Below, piece after piece: positions 11,772 to 22,072 of a stretch of 64,000 nt of DNA (position 1 is the stretch's first letter; each line of letters opens with the position of its first letter). Under the pieces are notes generated by a model. It did no database searches and was not told the DNA's origin. It saw nothing but the letters and a program-made list of their open reading frames with translations. Origin of the DNA: Ectocarpus siliculosus (taxonomy: Eukaryota > Sar > Phaeophyceae > Ectocarpales > Ectocarpaceae); NCBI GenBank assembly GCA_000310025.1, contig FN649743.1:1218016-1282015 (forward strand). Direction: 5' to 3'. Made by a program: the position numbers and the translations under genes.

Positions 11772-14700
11772 ATGCAGATCGTTAGACCTCGTGACCTGTG
11801 TACCTCTTTGCTTGTTGCAAGCAGACCTCATCGACACGCGGTACGGCAATGTGCGAGAAGACCACGCGTACAGTGGTTAAGTGGCGCCGACTCTTACTCC
11901 CTGCCCAAGTCAAAAGGGTTGCCCTATCGGTTGCTCCAGCATGCTGGGGGAATCGAGGTGTCACTTCCAGAGCAACGCCGCTTTTTTTCGCTGAGGGGAG
12001 GAGGGAGCGCAGGTGGAATTTCATCGAGGAATGCCCGAGTGGTGATCGATGTGCAAGGGCTCAAGGTTTGGTGCTACATGGTACATGTAGATACGCCGTT
12101 CGGGCGTTGGACTCTGCGCACACGGTTGTAAACATATAACTCCATTTGGTGTTGGGGAGATATCTATCGAGGGGTCCGATGCCAAAGAAGGACGATTTGT
12201 GCTTGAGTACCGGCGAGACCAATCATAATGCTTGGTTTGAACGCAAGCAAGTTTGGCATTCCCCGTGCAAGTTGAACGCGTCTGTTTACTCTCCCCAGTC
12301 TTACGAGTTAGTGCCTGCGTGCCAGCCGCCAACCTCACGTTTTCGTATTTCTGTGCACCACGCCTTGCAATATGCACACCAAGTGATGTACACCACCATT
12401 CTTCACGTTTTGTAGTGTATTCGACGTGTTTGCACTACTGCTGTGCCATGGTGTGCGGTGGAGTTCCATGGCGTCCTACGATGTGCCGTCACGATGTGCC
12501 ATGGTGTGCCGTGGTGTCCCATGGCGTCCCATGGCACGGTCCATCGACCTGTCCATACTTTGTCCAAATAGTATATATGGTACGGTTGGGAGTGTCTTGG
12601 ATGATTTCACATCGCATTCGGCGTGATCCGATCCTGCACCTTACGTCGTGAGTCCCGTTCAAATCTCTGGAGTGTTCATCTGCCCTGTCCCGCAAGAAAT
12701 CAAGGACAAAAGAGGACACCCACGTACATATCGCCATTATTTCTAACGAATCCTACTCCAACGTTCTGCCGGTTGCAGTGCGGAGGGTGTGTGTCGAGGG
12801 GAGAGGCGGCTTTGAAGGGGGTGCCAGGTGTGGGAGAGGCCACCATCAACCTAGCAACAGGCACCGCCACTGTTTCACTATCCGGTAAGAAATATGTCGC
12901 AGGTCAAATACTGTCGGTTCGAACAAAATGATGATGTGCGCCAGCACTGCTTTCAGAATTGAATAAGCCCTTAGCAGTGGCACGCGGCCTTGTTGGAGTT
13001 GGAGGTCAGACGAGGCTGCTCAAATGGCTAGTTTCGTGCTGCACGCACGCACTCGGAAGTTTTCGAAGAATGACTCGAGGATTTTCACGCCGTCACTTCA
13101 TTTATGTTGCGCCTTAAGGTGCCACAGATGGAGGAGGAACCCCCGTCGCCACTCCAGCGGATCTCGTAGCAGCCCTCGCTTCACAAGGATATGCCTCCGA
13201 AGTCGTGCGGATCATCTCGGACCTGGAAACTGGGAACCAGCAAAGCGTATCGAGAGGGGAAGAGAGGTGCGGCCTGACCCTGAATGCCATAACATCCGCG
13301 CTTGTCCGAAATACGAGAAGATGAATAATTTCAGTTCAGTTGGTGGTGGTGGTGGTATGCGAAGACTAAAGCAACGTCCGTCATAACTGTTTTTTGTCTC
13401 CGCCCGTCTGTATGCGTCGGAACAAATCTCATGCAGTGAACATCCTCACGACAGCATTCTCTCTTCCTCTTTCTTGTCTTTTTTGTATCTCTTTTTGATC
13501 CATGTTGTGCACAAGACCTTCCCATACCTTTTCGGCAGCGGTTCGTGGATGCGACAGTAAACCAGCCCCGAGCCAACCGATCAGTAGCTTTACCCTATTT
13601 TGTCCTTTGCATACATCTCCCTCGTTGCCGCTATGCAGTATGCGCCTTCCCCCCGCCTTCTCTGCCACGACAGGGAAGCCATCACGCCTGCACAGCGCCA
13701 CGAGCGGGAAGCAGCGGAATCCCGACGGCGTGTCCAACTAAGCATCCTTCTCCTTGCAGTCTCTGCTACGGCGCACCTCGGACATCACGCTCATCACCTG
13801 CTTCCACTGGGGCATGTCCCGTTCTTCTCGTTGTTGCCAGCGGGGTGGTTCGATTGGCTTCAGGCCGGGGTTGCCACCGCAGCGTTGGTTGGGCCGGGTA
13901 GGTCGTGGGCACGCATACTTGCACCTTGTGTACTTGTTGGGGGCGGGCTGTCGCTCCGGTAGTAGAACAACGACCAGGGCCCTTTGAGATATTGTTGTAC
14001 AGTGCGATTTGATTCTCCTCTGTTTCGCGTAGGATTGTCATGTGTTTGGCTGGAAAGAACTGCAAGAACCCATGGAGTGTTGACGTCATGCATATACCAG
14101 TCCACCCGTCGCCCCTTCACCCCACCATCGCGCTGACCGGCTGTTGAAACAGGATCGAATCTTATCAAGTCGGGATTGGCATCGCTACGACGGTTGTCCC
14201 CCGACATGAACTCCCTAGTGTCGACGGGAGTACTAGCGGTGTACCTGTCTTCATTGGTCTCGTTACTGAAGCCATCTCTCGGACTAACGGCGACATTCCA
14301 CGAACCGGTACGCAACCGTTTTGAGACAAAGCTTAAGTAGTCGAAATGGGGAGGATTTCAGGGGCACCGCAGCAGAGGTTTTGGCCACTGTGGCCAGGTT
14401 GGTGTGGTGCAGACATCAAAGATTTCTCTCCACCCCATGATTTTCCTCGACCACAAGCTCCATGTTGTTCGTTTAAGGTTATCTCGTTGTTTCGAACAGC
14501 TTCAAGTATTCTAGTAATATTCCGGGGCACAACATATCCTATTCTTTGGTTCAAGCTAGCGACCGCTTGCGAGGATCGTCCGCGTCTGGGTGCCCTAGTA
14601 CAGCGGCGAAAGACGCATGTAGGATGCTGATCACCTGTTACCTACCCAATAAAAGCATTTTTTCGAAGAGATATTTCTTTCGTTCCCGAAGTCTTTTTGG

Positions 14701-17700
14701 ATCCGTACACCTGTGTCGCGCTTTCGGTTTCGATAGGTGATGTTGCTTGGAGCTGTTCTTCTCGGCAGGAGCTTGGAAGCCAGGCAGCGGCTAAAAGCCG
14801 CGAGGGGGCTGCAGAGTCTCTTCGACATCAGGCCCGACAAGGTGGATAGGACAAAGTAAAGGCGGACGACGTCATCCAAGTGGTTGGATAGCCTACCAAC
14901 GCCATTGGTAGCAACCTCAATATCATTAAGATGCCAGCGAGAGTAAAATGTTGAAAGTACGGATACGAGGTCCGGTAGGATGGTTGGCTGTTTTTTCTTT
15001 GCCCCCCCTCAACAGCAAGTCGGGGTCGAACGTATACGCTAGTGTTTGTTAAAATTGCTTCCTCAATATGGTTCAAGTTTGCTTCATTTGGTTGAGTCGT
15101 GTGCCTGATTGAACAATACTATCACGTACGCTGACCTCAATAGGTACTCTACGACAGCGGTCGTGGTGAGACGAGAACATGACATCATGATAGACATTTT
15201 CCTTTCCCCCCCCAGCCTTCTCTCCCTCTTCTTCTCGTAGCTTCCCAACCGCAAAATTGCCGCTTTCCAGCAGGCCGAAGTCTCAACCTCTGAGCTTCGC
15301 CAACCACAAACACATCTCTTTGTGCTCACTCGTTTGTGCGTTTCGTCCATCTTGCCTCCATAAACTTATCCCTGCGGGGCAGGCACGAACCGTCGACGCC
15401 GGCGGCAGAGTGAAGGATATCCCAGCGTCAAGGGTACGCGTTGGTGAGGCGTGATGGTCGTGATTGTTGCAGCAGGGGATAGAGTCTCCGGGACCTGTCT
15501 GCTGTTTACGCCACGCGCGTCCACCCTTGTACAGAAGATAACCCTCGCGTCGTCGTGAAACGTGTCTTATATCTCGTACAACTGAAAGTAGCGTGGCTTA
15601 CTGTGTCTGTGTACGGTGGGTGCCATCACCCGGTGCACCGCATTCGACTCTCTGACTCTCCGCCCTAGAATATTTTCGGTTTCGACCACTCTTTTGCGTC
15701 CTGGACCCAAACCACCCCTCAACGATAATGCTGAAACGTACTTTGCAAGCCGCTGCAGACGGCATGATAGCGCCCTCCGTTTCGTTTAGTGACTACTCAA
15801 CCAACCTTAATCTAACCAGCCAATGAAATGGTGCGCATATATTTGGTAGAATTGCCAACCGGTATGGTGTTTGCTGCGGCTTTCACAGGTGACACGGTAG
15901 AGGTGCTCCCAAGCGATCGATTTTCGGTGGACGGCGTGATTCTCGAAGGCCGGACTGCGGCTGATGAGTCCTCTCTGACAGGTGGATGTCCGATCTCTGG
16001 TTCCTAGCCAAGTTTTCCTTCTTCTGTTTTTGGTTTCCTCAACGCGCACTGCTGTTGATATTCAATTGTTCTATTGTGCAGGATGGTGGTCACGTCGCAT
16101 TCTCGATCATCTTTCCGTCGAACGTTGGGTGTCTAGACTGTATACTCTACTCTGCAAAAAGCCTACAAAAAGGTCGTTTTGGCTGCTGCTTCGCATGCGT
16201 TCTGCCACAGGAGAGCCGATCCCTGTTCCAAAGGGGCCTGGAGACGCAGTGAGGGCGGGAACCCTGAGCATGGGTGACGGCGGTGCCGTAAGGGTGAGGG
16301 CCACGGCTACCGGAGCGCAGAGCGTGCTTGCTTCGGTGATCGCCCTCGTCGAGGATGCCCAGGTGTGTTGTCGGTTGTGGGCTGTCGTTTGATTGGCTGT
16401 GCTAGCTAGCTGTTGGTGCGGGCGTTTGTGCGTCGTTCGTGAGGTGAATTGAGGCGAATTGATGGGATTTGGGTGGGCTGTATTTCGGACGGCCGTAAAC
16501 CAATCTGTTTCGTTTGTCCACGGCGTTTTCGCTGCTGTTCTCCTTGTGGCGTGTCGTGTACATCCAGGCGTACCCGCCCTGCATCTATTTCTGTCAAGCG
16601 CACAACAACGTGGGACTACTACTCGAGCAGACGGATGATAGGATTTTCACGAACCACACAACACATACCCGTCAAGTTAGTCGACCCACACCTCCCCCGT
16701 CTCCTTCCTTCCCCACGAAAACGAGTCCTCCATCGAAACTCCGCTCACGGGCATGCTGACCGTGGAAACGGCACTGATGATGACGACGACCAAACGAAAA
16801 ACCACCATTATCACACCATTATTCAGGCCCGCAAGGTCCCCGTGCAGCAGCTCGCGGACAGGATCGCCGGGAAACTCACCTGGGTCGTCTTCGCCGCATC
16901 GGCATCGACGCTCGTCTTCTGGGGTGCCTTGTCTCCGTCCCTCTTGGGCCTTGCAGCAGGGCCGGCGGCGGCGGCATCTACGGCAACACCGTCGTATCCG
17001 GCTCTTGCTGAGGCTCTCGCAGGGGGCTCCCCGTGGGTCCTTGGGTTGCGCCTAGCGGTGGACGTTTGCCTCGTGGCATGCCCTTGCAGTTTGGGCTTGG
17101 CGACACCTACTGCGATCATGGTAAGCAAGGGGCATTGGAGAGGTGGGTTTTAGGCAGCTGCGATAGGGCGGTGAGGTATGTGAGTCTATTCACGATCATT
17201 GAACCTCAAACATGTGCTCTTTTGCACAGGGATGCAATAGCATACTGGGGATAATTTGTTTTGACGTACCCGCTTCGTCTGGATGTTTTTCTGGAGGAGC
17301 ATGAGGTCTTATGCCAGTGTTAGTTTCGTCCCTTGCGTTTCAGTTAATCTGTACCATTGCGTCCATGCAAGGGGCACAGGCATCTTGCGAGATAATGGCA
17401 TCGATCGACAGTTGCAACAAACCTCTACAGGTCCTGGGAATCATCTGCACGCAAACTTTGCAGCAACTGAAATATCGCCTCTGCTAGCCCCTCGGCTGAT
17501 TTCGCAGTCTACACACCGATTACTTGGTGCATGCAGTTGATTTGGTCTTTGGTGGTGCTCAAACAAGGGTCTTTCATGTTAACACCCCAGGTGGGGACTG
17601 GCGTGGCCGCAGAACGCGGACTTCTTCTCAAAGGCGCAGACGTCCTAGAGACAGCGAGGAAGGTGAGTTTTTGTACAGTATTCTTTCACTCCGTGCTTCG

Positions 17701-20700
17701 GTGCGGTGCGGTAGTGTAGCGCAGACTGGTTCGACCCTCTCACTCGCTTATGGTCGATCAAGGTTATGAACTACAGTTCAAACTTCGTTTGGGAATCCCG
17801 CGTTGTTCCCGCTATTACCGCATCTACTCTTGGATTGTATGTAATGTAACGGGCGTATCGCGGGTGTGTGGTACAATATACGTATGACAAAACGTGACAG
17901 TCCGTATCCAGTTTGAAGATTATTGTTTTAATTCTTCCCGTCGGACGGGCTCAACGCTCCTAGCTGAGTGCGAAAGTTGCGGGGCGTTCTACTCGTATTT
18001 CCTAGACTAGTCTCCATAAATGCTTTTGCGCCGGTTTACATACCGTATGCAAGACACAAGAAAACACCCCCCGGCGATGGCGTTTGGGATTACAAAAAAG
18101 AAATCACTGGGTGGGTGTGTATTGTGTGTGTGGGTATGGTATCTTATGTTGACCTGTTCCTTGATCTGAGAATAGGTGTAATGTTCTATGTCAATGTTAG
18201 CAATATTACCTATGGGTGTGGTAATTGTTTGTGAGGGTGTTGTTTTATCTGATGTGGGTGTGTTGTCTTTGTGTCGTATGCTATACGGCGGTAGTTTCGC
18301 CTGTTTCTGACGGCCGACTTTCGCTCGTGTTGGCGTCGGTCGTGCTGCGCAGGTGACCACTGTGGTGTTCGACAAGACGGGCACGCTCACTCTCGGAAGG
18401 CCTTCCATCACCGGTGTGGTTAGTCTGGACCGGGAATGGGACAAAGGGAGGGTAAGCTTTTGGATGATATAGTATTGTGTGGTCTTGGTGTGGTTGCGTT
18501 CGGCTGGTGAACTTCCACATGCTGCTTTGCGTTAGCACCGAACCGGTTGACACCATGAGATACCGTGCACTGGACTCCGAACGAGTTCACTCTCTCGCTG
18601 GTTGGCCGCATTCGATGCAGGTTGCAGAGAACGGACGGTGTCCCGTTGAGATATGATGATGACGTTGTGCGTTACCAGCTGTGAAATGCAACATGCCTTT
18701 GTTTGTGTGTCTTTAACCCCCCCCCCGGCCTGGCTTGGAAGATACGATCGAAACAGTCGCCCAACCAAAAGCGAACGTCAATGGTTGAGCTTCGCGACGT
18801 CGCTCCCCTCCCCACTCCGTCAGTGCGGCTGTGCGTATATCGGAAACTTAGTGGTCTCAATGGACTCGGCTACCACGAGCTGTTGTCTTGCCACAAAAGC
18901 ACGCCGTGATCGAGGAGGGTTTGTAAGCTAAGGCGGAACGGCAGTAAGATTGTAGGTCCCCTTTGGTGCCCCGCATCCCTGTTGTCCCGTCTTGACACGG
19001 ACAGATCCTGGAGGTGGCGGCGGCGGTAGAGAGAGGCTGCCGGCATCCCCTGGCAGAGGCCGTGGTACTGGCTGCGCGAAAGGAGACGCTCGGGGAAGCA
19101 TCTCACCTAGAAGCGGAGGATCTTCGGACCGTGCCCGGTATGGGTGCTAGCGCACGGGTGGGTACTCTGCAATCGATTTTCATGCAACTCCCACCGAAAC
19201 GTTGTTGTGTCAGCGCAAAGGCACCCAGGTGAATGAGGCACATTTGGCAAATACGGGCCGTTGGTTGTGGTCCTTCCGCCGACCGCGCTTGGTTGGACCA
19301 AAGCTCGAACACACCACGCGACGCCAAACCAACGGACACCCACCCATGAAATATGTACGCGCGCGTGCATTACGTCGCCTGCATCGAAAACTGTGTGAAA
19401 CGAGTTTTAGTTCAGATCAACGAAAAAGCGCCCATTGGTGGTTGTTGAATCCCCCCCCCTTCTTGGCCCTAAGGTGAAGCTTGGCGGCGGGGGCGACGAC
19501 AGAACGAGCGCTGTCCACGTGGGCAGTCCCAGGTACATGAGGGAGGCCGGGTTCTTCACCAGTTCGCATCGCGATGCTTCTTCCTCTAGGCTTGATCCTG
19601 TCGTTCGACGGCTTCTGTCTGACGACGACACCGAAGCTGGTGCTGGTGCTGGTGCTGGTGCTGGTGCTGGTGCTGATGCTGATGCTGATGTCGGTGTCGG
19701 CGTCGGTGTTGTTGGGGAGCCCGAAAGCGACCGCAAGGAGTCAAGCGCTGCTCTATTGGTGAGCGTTTTTTGGTGATATGCAAGATAGATGTGGGGAGAC
19801 ACGATACGACGCAGTGGCTGGCGTCTCCCACGGTGCAGTCCCTCCGAAACTTTGCCTTCGCATCCATGTGTAGTGCTGTCCACTATTTTTCGTCTTCGAC
19901 TAAATCGACTCGATTCGACTCAATCCCGTGAGGCGCCCGCCAACACTCGTGCAGTTCGAAGCACATGCATTGTCTCGAAGGCGTCCAGCATTCCTCCCTT
20001 CCATCGTGAAGAGAGCTTCCTCGCATCAAGCCAGATTCTTCCGACGATGACGTCGCTGACCGCACGAAGACAGCATGCATCGGGCGTTTGGTTTCTTCAC
20101 ACAGCAGCCGCACAACGGGGGCCCTCTGCCGCTCCTTGCTCTTCTTCTCCACGCAACAAACGCACTCCCCTTTGCACCCGGCCCCTGTCTTTCCTCCCCT
20201 CGCTCCCAAACCGACCAGCACGACGTTTCGCAGCGCCTGGCAGACGGACAAAACACGGTGGTGGTGGTCGCTGTGAACGGCCGACCCGTCGGCCTGCTGT
20301 TTGCGGCGGATTCCATCCGTCCGGCCGCCTCCGATGCTGTGGCTTCCCTCGCTGAACGGGGTCTCAGCGTGAGGATAGCGAGTGGCGACCGACGGGAGGC
20401 CGTGTGGGCGGCGGCCGCGGCGGCTGGGGTACCGCAGGAGGCGGCAAGCTGGGGGGCGGCTCCAGGTGAAAGCCGGGGCGTATCGCCGACGTTGATGGAC
20501 GTGTTGGGATGAGGTGCTGTTGTTTTTGCAAGGACCACTCGTCAAGGCCGTTGGCGTTTTGTTGCTTTAACTCCGGGAGATGAAGGAGTACGGCGTTGCC
20601 TACACGTGTCTTGGCAGATGGGTTGTATTGGTAGCTGCTGCTGTAGTCCCCCGTCACTCGGTTGCAATTTAAGTTGGTAGAGACGATGTTTCTGCGTTTT

Positions 20701-21782
20701 TTTAGCTGTTATGGTATGTGTTGAGAGTTACTCCATTGTCGGCTCCCGAGATGTTTGTCCTCTCTAGCAGAGCATGAGTCCTCCAAACGAAACGATCAAC
20801 CAACGCCCCCGATCCCGCCGTGTTGGTTCTTAGTTTCCTCCGCCCGCATCACCGCTCCCCGCCTTACTTCCAGCGTGCGCGTCCATATACAAACAACCAC
20901 GATGATACCGGAACATTACTTTACGCGTTCTGATGCAGTGGATAAGGTCTCCCTGGTGAGATCATTGCAGGCTCGGGGTGAGGTGGTCATGCTTGTCGGC
21001 GACGGCGTTAACGACTCTCCGGCTCTGGCCGCGGCGGATGTTGGTGTCGCGCTGCGGGCCGGGACGGGGCAGGCGATGGAAACCGCCGATGTCGTGCTCA
21101 TGCGGGATGACGTTTGCGGCGCAGGAACCGCGATCGATGTCAGCCAGCTGACTATGCGGAAGGTGCTGCATAGTGATTGTCTGTCCGAGTGAGAATTCGG
21201 TGGTGTGCATGTAGCGGCGGAAAGTTTAGGGATGTCTCACACTTGATGCGGGCATACAGCAGTGTTGCCTGTCATCTTCTGCGCTCCTCATTGACGGGTA
21301 AGGGGGGGGCGAACACAACTGCGGTTGTTGTCGCTCACAATTTCGGTTTTTGCTGGTCATGTTCAGAACCTATGAGGCAGGCAGGTGCCTACCGCTCTTC
21401 TTGCCGTAACTAGCTGCACCGCGGTTTTTGTAAACTTTCTTGGTCGATATATTGTAGTCGCTTGAGAGCAAACTACACGTGATGATATATCCCTCTCCAC
21501 GATTCCCATTGGTTTCCGTTGCACCGTGCGGTTTCATGTCGTCAACAGGTGCGCGAGAACCTCGCGTGGTCGCTGGGGTACAACGTCTTGGCGATACCGC
21601 TAGCGGCCGGCGCCTTTCTTCCTGGCTGGGGCGTCATGCTGTCGCCCGCACTTGCGGGGGCAATCATGAGCTGTAGCTCGGTGGCCGTCGTGACGAACTC
21701 GCTCTTGTTGAGAAGGACGCTTGCGCGAGAACTCAACACGAAGAGGAAGAGGAAGAGGGGGGGATGGATAACCTCCAAGTAG
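11772..21782 (+). CDS. P1B-type copper-transporting ATPase, plastid PAA1/PAA2-like
   Basis: An ATP-driven Cu(I) pump for a plastid membrane, about 976 residues. Exons: 11772-12065, 12779-12884, 13119-13266, 13674-13897, 14153-14307, 14737-14841, 15383-15443, 15889-15981, 16211-16362, 16827-17120, 17591-17662, 18353-18451, 19005-19157, 19474-19758, 20234-20465, 20939-21162, 21549-21782; all phases agree. Domains in order: HMA domain with GLKCGGC; transmembrane segments; MNSLVSTG and EPVMLLGAVLLGRSLEAR; actuator TGEP; CPC in the transport helix (ACPCSLGLATPTAIM); phosphorylation DKTGTLT; nucleotide-binding HP motif (CRHPLAEAVV); hinge GDGVNDSPALAAADVG; C-terminal YN and MSCSSVAVVTNS, which specify the P1B-1 copper subclass. 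The EPVMLLG...LGRSLE string is typical of plant chloroplast HMA6/HMA8. The N-terminus (ATG 11772) is Arg/Ser-rich, as a transit peptide might be, but an alternative first exon cannot be excluded. An Ala/Gly/Asp repeat is inserted in the nucleotide-binding domain. Confidence 0.93.
11940..12884 (+). other. HMA metal-binding domain of the copper ATPase, split by an intron
   Basis: The exon ending at 12065 supplies VVIDVQGLK, and exon 12779-12884 starts exactly with CGGCVSRGEAALKGVPGVGE. Joined in phase 0 they give the GxxCxxC copper-binding loop and beta-alpha-beta core of one heavy-metal-associated domain. The 713-bp intron cuts the metal-binding loop itself between Lys and the first Cys. Only one HMA domain was seen, as in plastid copper ATPases. 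Confidence 0.88.
12426..12545. repeat. Degenerate tandem repeat around CCATGG in an ATPase intron
   Basis: Inside the first ATPase intron. The words GTGCCATGG, GTTCCATGGCGTC, GTGCCATGGTGTGCC and GTCCCATGGCGTC recur at 10-30 bp intervals, so five CCATGG palindromes fall within about 95 bp. It looks like an imperfect minisatellite; no coding role is suggested. Confidence 0.6.
16827..17120 (+). other. Transport-helix exon with the CPC motif
   Basis: A 98-codon exon with acceptor ATTCAG and donor GTAAGC. It encodes KVPVQQLADRIAG, a hydrophobic segment, and then LAVDVCLVACPCSLGLATP, the sixth transmembrane helix that carries copper. The cysteines of CPC are intact, so the pump is expected to be functional. 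Confidence 0.92.
19635..19715. repeat. Hexanucleotide repeat inside a coding exon of the ATPase
   Basis: GCTGGT repeated about seven times grades into GATGCT and then GTCGGT/GTCGGC units, inside exon 19474-19758. It keeps the frame and encodes alternating Ala-Gly, then Ala-Asp, then Val-Gly. The tract lies between the HP motif and the hinge, that is, in a surface loop of the nucleotide-binding domain. Length variation in multiples of six would be tolerated. Confidence 0.9.
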
Positions 21783-22072
21783 CTCCCCTTTGCTTGTGCA
21801 TTTTTCCGCTCAGCGAGCTTGGCGGATTCGATTGGTGCAGGAACTGCAACGAAATGGCCACAGAGCAGATTTGCCAATGCTGAAGCTATGATGCGATCTT
21901 GAAACTCGAGGCAAATGTTGGTAACGTTTACGTTGTTGGCATTCGTGTACGCCGACAGGCATACACCGCTATCACACGGACGGACTAAAACAGGCTCTTT
22001 GCAGTGGCTTCCTCTAGGAAGTGGAGGGGACGTTCGGGCCGAACCCGTCCCTGCTGCGACCAATCGTTTGGT
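21783..22072. other. Tail-to-tail spacer between the ATPase and the SET-domain gene
   Basis: Only 290 bp separate the TAG of the plus-strand ATPase from the TGA of the minus-strand SET-domain gene. Both 3' untranslated regions must fit here, so the transcripts may overlap. No open reading frame or recognisable terminator was seen. Confidence 0.6.

Noticed and set aside
19407-20545. Minus-strand frames of 158-220 codons
   Set aside because: They are shadows of the copper ATPase exons 19474-19758 and 20234-20465, driven by the hexamer repeat and GC content.
11772-21782. Copper ATPase as bacterial contamination or recent transfer
   Set aside because: It has 16 spliceosomal introns with the same style as the flanking genes, and its motifs match the plastid clade.
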